NCBI GenBank assembly: GCA_018269055.1
Contig: JAFDVI010000004.1
Coordinates: forward strand, 349,033-413,032
From: Acidobacteriota bacterium
GTDB taxonomy: Bacteria; Acidobacteriota; Blastocatellia; RBC074
DNA: 64,000 nt
Direction of reading: 5' to 3'
The translations under genes and the position numbers were made by a program. Shown here in pieces: positions 17,714 through 27,865 of this stretch (position 1 is the stretch's first letter; every line of letters begins with the position of its first letter). The notes under the pieces are model-generated. The model had not been told where the DNA came from. It did no database searches and saw only the letters and a program-made list of their open reading frames with translations.

Positions 17714-19306
17714 ATGACACTGCGAATCCTGGTTGTTTCGTTTTGGATTCTCGCGCTACTTGCCACAGCATTTGCCCAAACCGCGCGGCGAAAAACTCAA
17801 ACTCCACGAACTCGTCAAACTAAACAAATCCAAGCGCCTGCAGAAAAAACTGGCAATGCCAATCCCCCTGTATTGCGCCAAAACCAGCCCGTTGGTTGGG
17901 TTTGGGTGACCCAAACCATTGATCTGACTCAACAATTTGGCAGCGAAGAAAACATTTTCACCTTTGATGGGGAACCTCCTCCATCACTGCAACAAAAGCG
18001 CATTTCCCTGGGTTTGGTAATTGACGACCAAGGTTACATCATCACACGATTGATTGATGTCACTCCCAGCAATCCACCCACTGAACTGATGGTCAGAGCC
18101 TCAGGCGGACGCCCTACCAAGGCAAAATTTATCGGCATGGATACCGTGACGGGGTTTTGCGTCGTCAAAATCGAAGGCGAGCCATTGCGCCAGGCAAACT
18201 TTGCCACATTATCCACCCTGCCAAGGAAATTGAATATCAAGCTTTATGGGTTTCACCCCAATCAAGAAACCCGCCCCGAAAGGGTTGGGTTAAGTGTGAC
18301 TCCGCGGTTGAATAGCTTTCCCGGACAAATTGCTATTGCCAGTGGAGATTTCCGATTTTCCACAAAAAATCCGCTTTATTACCTGACTACACCGACGCTG
18401 ACGCCGGTTCAGGATTGCAGCCTCATTTTCAATGGCGAATCGGTTTTCGGCATTGCGCTGTATGACACCGGTCAGGAGGGCAAACATCTCGTTTACCCAA
18501 TTTCTCGCGTGCAGGCGATTGCCGAATCGGTCATCAAATCGAATCAAAGCATCGCTTATGGCTGGCTGGGAGCAAACGGGCAAAATTTTGCACCGCCAAT
18601 TCAAACTCAGACCAGCAACACACGAAAGCCGGGCGAGCCGGGAATTATTGTCACGGCGATTGCGCCGGACAGCCCTGCGGATATTGCGGGCGTTCAGCCT
18701 AAAGATGTGTTGCTGAGCATCAATGACCGCCGAGTGGAAACCCGTGAACAACTGGCTTCGGCGATTCGACAGATTCCGGCGGACAGCGAAATAACGTTGC
18801 GCGTCCGGCGCGGCAGTGAATACAAAATGCTTAAAGCCAAGCTTGCGCCTGCGCCTGCGACCGATCCTGAACAACAACTTTTCGCGTTTGTGCGCCGCCT
18901 GGAAATGATGAAGGCCGAATTGACATCGCTTCCTGCTTCAGACCCAAAGCGGCAAAATCTGGAGGCTCGCGTAAATATGATGAACAGCTTTGTTCAGGCT
19001 GTGACCTCGCCCGCGCCTCCGGACATTCGATTGCGCGTGCTTTATGGAGTTGAAGTGCAACCGTTGACAGGGCAATTGATGAATTACTTTGCTGTCACAA
19101 ATGGTTTGTTGGTGTCCAGTGTCGCGGAGAAAAACAAAGCCGCGCGCGCCGGTTTACAGGCGGGCGACATCATCATCAAAGTCGGTGAAAAGCAAATTAC
19201 CGATCTTCCCTCTTTGGTCAACGCACTGGATAGTTCAAAGGACGAAATGATTGAAATTTCCGTCTCCCGGCGGCGCGAAGTGGTGAAGCTTTCCCTTCCA
19301 CGTTGA
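17714..19306 (+). CDS. HtrA-like protein with degenerate protease domain and two PDZ domains
   Basis: 530-aa exported protein starting at ATG 17714 with a signal peptide (VVSFWILALLATAFAQ). Residues about 60-290 follow the trypsin-like HtrA fold, but all three catalytic positions look replaced. The TNNHV-like site reads IITRLID (His lost), the SDIAL-like site reads VTGFCVV (Asp lost), and the GNSGGPL-like site reads PVQDCSLIF (Ser lost). Two PDZ domains are intact: PGIIVTAIAPDSPADIAGVQPKDVLLSIN, and GLLVSSVAEKNKAARAGLQAGDIIIKVG near the C-terminus. Placement after sigma/anti-sigma genes mirrors rpoE-rseA-mucD loci, so it may sense or scaffold envelope proteins rather than cleave them. Confidence 0.78.
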   Translation: MTLRILVVSFWILALLATAFAQTARRKTQTPRTRQTKQIQAPAEKTGNANPPVLRQNQPVGWVWVTQTIDLTQQFGSEENIFTFDGEPPPSLQQKRISLGLVIDDQGYIITRLIDVTPSNPPTELMVRASGGRPTKAKFIGMDTVTGFCVVKIEGEPLRQANFATLSTLPRKLNIKLYGFHPNQETRPERVGLSVTPRLNSFPGQIAIASGDFRFSTKNPLYYLTTPTLTPVQDCSLIFNGESVFGIALYDTGQEGKHLVYPISRVQAIAESVIKSNQSIAYGWLGANGQNFAPPIQTQTSNTRKPGEPGIIVTAIAPDSPADIAGVQPKDVLLSINDRRVETREQLASAIRQIPADSEITLRVRRGSEYKMLKAKLAPAPATDPEQQLFAFVRRLEMMKAELTSLPASDPKRQNLEARVNMMNSFVQAVTSPAPPDIRLRVLYGVEVQPLTGQLMNYFAVTNGLLVSSVAEKNKAARAGLQAGDIIIKVGEKQITDLPSLVNALDSSKDEMIEISVSRRREVVKLSLPR

Positions 19307-19422
19307 AGCTGTTATGCTTGCCGCGCGTTGGATCAACGCGAATTCCAAATTCAAATTTGCAATCATAACTGCCTGCGGAAATAACACTTCGCGGCAAATT
19401 GAAAGCTGAAAACCGAAACCTG

Positions 19423-19812
19423 ATGTCAGCCAAAATCACCGTCATTGTTTACATTGTCATAAGCTTCGAAATTGGCATTTTGCTGTTGTTTTTGCCGTGG
19501 TCCTTGTGGTGGCACGACAATTTTTTTCTATATTTCATCACCGGCAAGCTCCACGCTCCATGGGTGGCGACCTTTCTAACGCACAAAGCCGTGAAAGGAA
19601 TTGTGACCGGCATAGGCGTGTTGAACATCCTGGCCGGTTCGTATGAAATCTTCAAATTCCGCGAAAGCGTTGACCAGCTTATTTCAATTGAAAAAACGCC
19701 GTCGGGAAATACGAACCTGCAACCTTCCAAAGAAAGTTACGTTGAATCTGCCGCGCAACCAACCTCTGCTATATCTGATCACCAACCGCCAAACCTTCCT
19801 CCGCAAAGCTGA
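19423..19812 (+). CDS. Small membrane protein of unknown function
   Basis: 129-aa protein with two predicted membrane helices (ITVIVYIVISFEIGILLLFLP and GIVTGIGVLNILAGSYEIF) separated by an aromatic loop with WWHDNFFLYF, and a hydrophilic C-terminal tail. Resembles uncharacterised small acidobacterial membrane proteins; no function can be assigned. ATG 19423 is taken rather than a TTG at 19399. Its last 71 bp overlap the start of thiE in another frame. Confidence 0.6.
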   Translation: MSAKITVIVYIVISFEIGILLLFLPWSLWWHDNFFLYFITGKLHAPWVATFLTHKAVKGIVTGIGVLNILAGSYEIFKFRESVDQLISIEKTPSGNTNLQPSKESYVESAAQPTSAISDHQPPNLPPQS

Positions 19813-20431
19813 AAGCGATCAATCGGCCAGCCAATTACAGATTGAAACAATTCGGCAAGCCGCTGCTGCTGGCTGCCAATGGATCCAAATTCGGGAAAAA
19901 GATTTGGGTGCGCGGGCGCTGGCGGAATTTACCCGCCAATCCATTGCCGTCGCTCGCCCGCATGGAGTCAAAGTGCTTGTCAATGACCGTCTGGACGTGG
20001 CGATGGCCGCAGGTGCAGACGGTGTTCATTTGCGCGTGTCGTCGTTGCCAACGAAGGAAGTTCGGCGAGTTGTCATAGAAAAAGGCTTGCAGGATTTTTT
20101 GATCGGTGTTTCGACGCATTCGCTTTCGGAAGCCAAAGCCGCAGAAGCTGGCGGTGCGAATTTCATCGTTTGCGGCCCGGTGTATGACACGCCGTCAAAA
20201 CGCGAATTTGGCGAACCGCTTGGCCTGGAATTATTTGCGGCAATCTGCAAGGCCGTCAACATCCCTGTTTTGGCGCTCGGCGGAATCAACTTGAGCAACT
20301 TTCGCGATCCACTCGAAGCCGGGGCCGCGGGCATTGCAGGAATCGGTTTGTTCAGTAACCCGGAAAACTTGCTGCCAACGGTTACGATGATCCTGTCGGC
20401 CAGAACCGCCCATCACTTTCCGGCAAACTGA
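19742..20431 (+). CDS. thiE: Thiamine phosphate synthase (ThiE/TenI family)
   Basis: 229-aa TIM-barrel enzyme joining hydroxymethylpyrimidine diphosphate and thiazole phosphate. Conserved segments in order: LLYLITNR, WIQIREKDLGARAL, VLVNDRLDVAMAAGADGVHL, IGVSTHSLSEAKAAEAGGANFIVCGPVYDTPSK and VLALGGINLSNFRDPLEAGAAGIAGIGLF. The start is a TTG at 19742 preceded by GAAAG; no ATG exists before the conserved strand 1, so overlap with the preceding gene is unavoidable. The end overlaps the convergent CBM9 gene by 19 bp. TenI-type function cannot be excluded, since active-site residues of the two branches were not separated by eye. No TPP riboswitch was seen upstream. Confidence 0.88.
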   Translation: MNLPRNQPLLYLITNRQTFLRKAESDQSASQLQIETIRQAAAAGCQWIQIREKDLGARALAEFTRQSIAVARPHGVKVLVNDRLDVAMAAGADGVHLRVSSLPTKEVRRVVIEKGLQDFLIGVSTHSLSEAKAAEAGGANFIVCGPVYDTPSKREFGEPLGLELFAAICKAVNIPVLALGGINLSNFRDPLEAGAAGIAGIGLFSNPENLLPTVTMILSARTAHHFPAN

Positions 20432-21234
20432 ACGAATCCCCATTTTTCAGGGATGTGCATGTTGATTTCGCCCTGAGGTGACCAAACCCAATTGTCTTCG
20501 CGGCGACCTTTGACTTTCTGATATTTGCCTTCGGCAATTTTGTGCTGCCATTCGACGCGGGAAAAATTCACGCGCCAGCGGTCTCCGCTTTTTGGCGCCA
20601 CCAGTGGATGCGGGCTGCCGGTCAAATCTTTCCACGGCAAAGCCATTTCCACCGCCCAACCGCGATCTTTGTCTTTTGGATCGTTGATCGTTCCGGCAAC
20701 AAAAACCGCCGTTTTCAATCCCGTGGCATCCCAACCGTTATTGGCTTTTCCGCCGTGGCGATAAGGTTTATCAAGCTGCAAATCCCAAACGGTGTTCAGC
20801 GCGTTGATTTCCAATTCGTAATAATTCAGCGTGTCGCCTTCGGGATCAAGGAAGACTTCAAAATCATTGTCGTGAAAAATTACGGAATCGCGTTTGGTCA
20901 ATGTCGCCCAAACATGCGGCTCTTCCAGGTCGGCGGCAAAGTAAAAATAATCGTCATCCCACAGCATCTTGACGCGCGTTTTGTATGCAGGGTGGGGTTT
21001 TGCGTCGCCTTCAATATCCACAAACGCATCTGTCCAACCGGCCTTACTCCAAGCGGCATCCTCCAGCCTCCCATCCACGTTGATTGCCGAACTGGATCGG
21101 TGACAGGTATAACTTTTCGGCTCCGCCAGTTTTGCTTGGATAGACGATTCACTCTCAAATAATCTCCCAACGCCAACGATCAAAACCAACACAGAACCGC
21201 ACCAAACCAAAAATTTTCGATTGCCGATTCGCAT
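20413..21234 (-). CDS. Exported CBM9-like carbohydrate-binding protein
   Basis: 273-aa protein with an N-terminal membrane/signal segment (LVWCGSVLVLIVGVGRLF) and a family 9 carbohydrate-binding-like beta sandwich. Typical markers are INVDGRLEDAAWSKA, KMLWDDDYFYFAADLEEPHVWA, DNDFEVFLDPEGDTLNYYELEINALNT and the WAVEMALPW strand. Such proteins occur in Acidobacteria and Bacteroidetes near glycan utilisation genes, and a structural or sugar-binding role is likely. Convergent with thiE, with a 19-bp overlap, and 7 bp downstream of the hydrolase gene at 21242-22054 on the same strand, suggesting an operon. Confidence 0.8.
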   Translation of the reverse strand: MRIGNRKFLVWCGSVLVLIVGVGRLFESESSIQAKLAEPKSYTCHRSSSAINVDGRLEDAAWSKAGWTDAFVDIEGDAKPHPAYKTRVKMLWDDDYFYFAADLEEPHVWATLTKRDSVIFHDNDFEVFLDPEGDTLNYYELEINALNTVWDLQLDKPYRHGGKANNGWDATGLKTAVFVAGTINDPKDKDRGWAVEMALPWKDLTGSPHPLVAPKSGDRWRVNFSRVEWQHKIAEGKYQKVKGRREDNWVWSPQGEINMHIPEKWGFVQFAGK

Positions 21235-21241
21235 AGCGTCC

Positions 21242-22054
21242 TCACACTAAAAGATGAAATCGCATGAACTCCAACACCTGCCGAATGATTTGCCGAGTCG
21301 TTTCGCTGTCATCCATCACGTCAAAAAAGTGAGGCCCGGTGTGATGATTGACAAATGTTATGGGTAGATTGCGGCTTACGGATTTGGCCAAAAAGCAGCC
21401 AATTGTTTCATTCAACTGAGGGTGATCTTGTCCGGCTCTGGCAATGAACAATGGCAAATCCGCTGGTAAATCGTCTACAGACTTGCCCATGGCTGGATTG
21501 GCAAAGCCGAATATCTTCGCCGCTTGCGCCACATTGGTTGATCCGTCCAGGTCAAGCATCAATCCATACAGCAACACGGCGCATTTCACATACTCCTGCG
21601 CTTCCTGCATCAGCAGCGACAAAGCGTTTGGCACATTTCCGGAACAAGCCCATACGCCAATTCGATGTTCGTCAATGCCAAGGTCAGCGGCATTTTGCCG
21701 GACATATCGAAGCAATGCTTCGATATCGCTGACCGGTTCCACAGTCGAATAGGTAATCGCCACCAATCCCGTAGCCGCGACCAATTGCGCCCAGGAAACG
21801 TACGATCCCATTTCCTTCAGCTTGCACCCCAACATCTTCTGCATTCCAGCGTCGGGATAACCGGAAACAAAGATCACTGCCGGGATTTGTTCCCCGCTTT
21901 TCGCCTCCGACGGCGAGTAAAGATCCATCGTTTGAATGCCAGCATCGGTTTTTCGATACTCCACGTCCAACCGAATCGTTACGTCATCCATGCCTGGGAT
22001 TTGATACACCACCCGTTTTTTCGAGATCGGTTCATCCTGCGTATCCTGACTCAT
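21242..22054 (-). CDS. Alpha/beta hydrolase (dienelactone hydrolase-like)
   Basis: 270-aa cytosolic alpha/beta hydrolase. The nucleophile elbow is GVWACSGNVPNAL, giving the sequence A-C-S-G-N in place of the common G-x-S-x-G. The acid is likely in FIARAGQDHPQLN and the histidine in FVNHHTGPHFFDV. The early strand PAVIFVSGYPDAG supplies the oxyanion hole. No signal peptide. Substrate unknown; ester or lactone hydrolysis is the most likely reaction. First gene of a two-gene unit with the CBM9 protein. Confidence 0.75.
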   Translation of the reverse strand: MSQDTQDEPISKKRVVYQIPGMDDVTIRLDVEYRKTDAGIQTMDLYSPSEAKSGEQIPAVIFVSGYPDAGMQKMLGCKLKEMGSYVSWAQLVAATGLVAITYSTVEPVSDIEALLRYVRQNAADLGIDEHRIGVWACSGNVPNALSLLMQEAQEYVKCAVLLYGLMLDLDGSTNVAQAAKIFGFANPAMGKSVDDLPADLPLFIARAGQDHPQLNETIGCFLAKSVSRNLPITFVNHHTGPHFFDVMDDSETTRQIIRQVLEFMRFHLLV

Positions 22055-22234
22055 AAGTGCATCTCTTTCCTGCTTTGACGAATAAAATCAAAAGCGAATT
22101 ATGGGCGATCATTGTTGGGCAAGCACTTCCCGTTGATATGCTTATATGTCTCTGTCAGGCATTGTCATTGAGTTTGAGTTCATTTTGCAATGCGTTCGCT
22201 TCCTGTTCCGCGTGTTTCAGAATCTGCTCCAGGT

Positions 22235-22273
22235 AAAAAAATGGGGGAGGAAAACCAATTTCCCTCCCCCATT
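22235..22273 (-). terminator. Strong intrinsic terminator of TonB receptor gene
   Basis: On the complement an 11-bp perfect stem AATGGGGGAGG / CCTCCCCCATT closes a 12-nt loop and is followed by a run of T residues (A run on the plus strand at 22235-22241). It lies 24 bp after the receptor stop codon. Confidence 0.88.
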
Positions 22274-22296
22274 GGATGATGCAATAAAGCCGCGAG

Positions 22297-25539
<3,243 letters not shown>

Positions 25540-26030
25540 AATTCCTCCTATGTTTCCCGTTGAAAAGAGACAACACTTCTCCGAAGGCTCTGGAACAGAG
25601 TCTCGAAAACGCATTGACCGAATTTGCGGAATCAATCGTTGTGGAATTGCCGCTAGGTTTTTTGCCAATCGCTTGAGGGGGTTTTCAAGCCTTGTAGCAC
25701 TTTCATCACATCAAGGGTGACATCGTCTCTTGCCGAGTCACTAATTGCGCTAAGCAATCCACAACTCTTGTGCGAAATACTGTGCTTCAAAAGCGCAACT
25801 ACTATTCCAACGCGCTGAAATGGCCGCGATGGCTAGTCAACTCCCTGTAAGCGAAAGATTTCGTTGTGGATGGATGGATGGATGTGTCTGTGCGGGAACG
25901 AAAAGGATGGAAAAACAGGATGGGTTATTCAATTTCTCGAATTTCCGAGCAGATGGCTGAAAAACTGTGGGTTGAGAACTTACTTGCACATAAAACGTGG
26001 CCTTTCTAATTTGCTCGACTGGCCAAGGGT
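25540..26030. other. Intergenic region upstream of TonB receptor
   Basis: About 490 bp with no supportable gene. It must contain the receptor promoter and 5' leader. A short GGAT tandem tract occurs at 25868-25884. No riboswitch fold was recognised by eye. Confidence 0.5.
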
Positions 26031-26324
26031 TTAAGCTGCTTTTTTCGGCGAAATCATCAATTGCATTCCCAATGCTTCCAGCACAGCAGTCAAGCTGGAA
26101 AGTTTTGGATTGCCATATTCGGATCAGGTTCGATACAGGCTTTCGCGGCTCAGCACCGCATCGCTGGCAAGTTTGCTTAAGCCCCCGTTTGCATCTGCAA
26201 CGTGTCGCAGTGCCAGAAAAAATGCCTGCGGGTCGTTTTCTTCCAACACGGCGTTCAAGTATTCCGCCGCATATTCCGGCGAATCAGCCAATCGTTCTCG
26301 TAATGATTCTTCCCACTTTCTCAT
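26031..26324 (-). pseudogene. Broken addiction-module antidote (HigA-like) gene with in-frame TGA
   Basis: From ATG 26324 the frame reads MRKWEESLRERLADSPEYAA, then a helix-turn-helix start (GGLSKLASDAVLSRESLYRT), then TGA at 26124-26126. In the same frame it continues SEYGNPKLSSLTAVLEALGM to a TAA at 26031. Family members have Leu or Met where the TGA stands (LYR-x-LSExGNPxLSTL), so a nonsense change has truncated the DNA-binding domain. No RelE/HigB-type toxin gene lies upstream, where it would be expected; the mobile element at 26376-27040 begins there instead. I infer a degraded toxin-antitoxin locus. Confidence 0.75.
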
Positions 26325-26375
26325 TGGCTTTGCCTTTCTTGAAATTCTTTCCAGCAGGCACGACAGCAAATTTTC

Positions 26376-27040
26376 CGTCCCAGTGGGACGATTGAGTTTA
26401 GGCAGGTCGTTCACGGCCTGCAAGCGTGTGAAACGAAATCCCGTCCCATCGGGACGGCTGAACGGATTGTCAAAGCGAGTTATCCCCACACGTAACGTTC
26501 GTCGTATTCGACGCCATGCCTCTGCAAAAACTCCAGATACTCCTCTTGGAAAGTCTGCTTCTGATGATGTTCTCGTTGCTTCTGAATGTACGCGACCACG
26601 GCTTCTGTATTTGATCTACTGACGGTGGATACGCCATAACCTTCCTGCCACGCGAAGTCTCGCAATTCCGGAAACGTCTCGTGAATCCACTTTGAAGAAT
26701 CGCCTTTCAACCATTGCGCAATCTGGCTGGGCGCAATCGTTGGTGGGGCCATTACCAACACGTGAATGTGATCGTCAAACCCTCCGATTTGCAGAGCGGT
26801 CATTTTGTGCAAACGAGCTACGCCGCCGATGTATGCCCACACCCGTTGTTCAATTTCCGGTTTCAGGTGTGCGACGCGATTTTTGGTGCTGAAGATCAGG
26901 TGGTAATGAAGCGAATGATAGGTATTGGCCATTGGTTGACCTCCTTGGCTGACTCAGCCGTCCCGATGGGACAGGAACTCTTGGCTATTCGCATGCAGGC
27001 CGTAAACGACCTGCCTAAATTCAACCGGCTCTACGAGCCG
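26376..27040. mobile_element. Tyrosine-transposase element flanked by inverted three-hairpin units
   Basis: The transposase gene is bracketed by two inverted copies of an about 87-bp unit. Left copy, 26376-26461: outer hairpin CGTCCC-AGT-GGGACG, core hairpin at 26402-26421 (GCAGGTCG-TTCA-CGGCCTGC, 8 bp with one T-G pair), inner hairpin at 26441-26457 (CCGTCCC-ATC-GGGACGG) followed by CTGA. Right copy, 26954-27040 in reverse orientation: inner hairpin at 26958-26975, core at 26995-27014, outer hairpin CGGCTC-TAC-GAGCCG at 27026-27040. Outer stems differ in sequence yet stay paired with a 3-nt loop, which indicates selection on structure. This is the arrangement expected of a REP/REPIN system with its RAYT transposase. 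Confidence 0.8.
26480..26932 (-). CDS. IS200/REP-associated tyrosine transposase (RAYT, HUH Y1)
   Basis: 150-aa single-strand DNA transposase. The HUH motif is HIHVL within IGGFDDHIHVLVMAPP, and the catalytic tyrosine is in AVVAYIQKQREHH. The N-terminus (MANTYHSLHYHLIFSTKNR) is typical of TnpA of the IS200 group. The start follows a perfect AGGAGG site. Length is standard, and no frameshift or lost catalytic residue is visible, so the enzyme may be active. It lies between inverted hairpin units that are probably its recognition sites. Confidence 0.92.
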   Translation of the reverse strand: MANTYHSLHYHLIFSTKNRVAHLKPEIEQRVWAYIGGVARLHKMTALQIGGFDDHIHVLVMAPPTIAPSQIAQWLKGDSSKWIHETFPELRDFAWQEGYGVSTVSRSNTEAVVAYIQKQREHHQKQTFQEEYLEFLQRHGVEYDERYVWG

Positions 27041-27062
27041 AAGAAGGATAACATTGAAAAAT

Positions 27063-27536
27063 CTATTCTGGTATTAGCAAAGTCTTGCGGTAAAGATCAA
27101 GAATGCGGCCCGCAAGTTCGGTTACTAAAATTTCAGCCCCTAGTTCCTTAGCTTCTTCTGGCGACAAATGCAGGTTGAATGCTTTTTCTTTTTTTGGTGG
27201 GGTCGCTTTCTCGGAAAAAGGTCTTTCTCCTAATGTTACGGAAACTGTATATGTGATATTTGTAGCAGCAATGGAATTATGCCGCTTATCAGTAACTTCA
27301 AAGTGTTTGCCCCCATTTGCAATATGAGAGCAAACACGAAGGACAGCATTGGCCTTGCGAAATTTTGAAGCTAAATTTGAATCCTTGAAGTGCCATTCGG
27401 GAATATGTTCTGCGGTCACAAAGAAATTAAACCAGAGGCGCGAGTTCAATGAATCAGCCCTGGCCATCTGAAAATCATCTTCTAGTTTGGCAAATAGTTG
27501 GTCTGCAGTTTTAAGCTCAAAAAACCCTGGGTCCAT
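27063..27536 (-). CDS. Hypothetical protein of unknown function
   Basis: 157-aa protein beginning MDPGFFELKTADQLFAKLED, with RBS AGGAG 7 bp upstream. It has a largely helical N-terminal half with FFVTAEHIPEWHF and VLRVCSHIANGGKHFEV, and a beta-rich second half. The SHIANGGKHF string recurs in uncharacterised bacterial proteins, but I cannot name a fold. The A/T-rich composition differs from flanking housekeeping genes and points to recent acquisition. It is enclosed between the transposase element and the transposase-free repeat pair. Confidence 0.65.
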   Translation of the reverse strand: MDPGFFELKTADQLFAKLEDDFQMARADSLNSRLWFNFFVTAEHIPEWHFKDSNLASKFRKANAVLRVCSHIANGGKHFEVTDKRHNSIAATNITYTVSVTLGERPFSEKATPPKKEKAFNLHLSPEEAKELGAEILVTELAGRILDLYRKTLLIPE

Positions 27537-27664
27537 TTAATGCTCCTCGCTGACAACAATCACGTAACATTCGACGATCAAATTCAATACATAATGAGCT
27601 TAAGCTTCATAAGTTGATACGACAAGTCATTGATTTTGTTGAAAGTCCAGCCTCCAGACTTCTT

Positions 27665-27851
27665 CAGCCCAGAGGGCTGGCTGATTTTAGGCAGGTCGTT
27701 CACGGCCTGCGAAACGTAGGAAGAACAATTGCGTCGCGTAGTGACGCCTGAATCCGGCAAAACCACGATTCAATCGTGCTCCGCGACGCAATAACCAATT
27801 ACGACTATGCCCCCGTGAACAACTCACCCAAAATCAACCGCTACAATGCGG
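27665..27851. repeat. Transposase-free inverted pair of hairpin units (REPIN-like)
   Basis: A left unit at 27665-27751 has the same parts as those flanking the transposase: outer hairpin CAGCCC-AGA-GGGCTG, core hairpin at 27691-27710 identical to the left transposase-side core, and inner hairpin GCGTCGC-GTA-GTGACGC with one G-T pair, ending CTGA. A degenerate reverse copy follows to 27851: core remnant near 27811-27830 and outer stem CCGC/GCGG at 27838-27851. Between them is a 15-nt palindrome CACGATTCAATCGTG. The whole resembles the 665-bp transposase element with its gene deleted. It lies 15 bp past the lpdA stop codon. Confidence 0.72.
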
Positions 27852-27865
27852 CAAAAATCGGCGCA

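Noticed and set aside
19600-19741. TPP riboswitch ahead of thiE
   Set aside because: The region is coding for the upstream membrane protein and no THI-box sequence (CTGAGA with downstream pairing) is present.
25868-25884. GGAT microsatellite upstream of the TonB receptor as a phase-variable tract
   Set aside because: Only about four steps, more than 300 bp from the receptor start, with no promoter element nearby to modulate.
26124-26126. In-frame TGA in the antitoxin read as selenocysteine
   Set aside because: The position is normally Leu or Met in a helix-turn-helix, not a redox site, and no redox partner residue is present; a nonsense mutation is the simpler reading.
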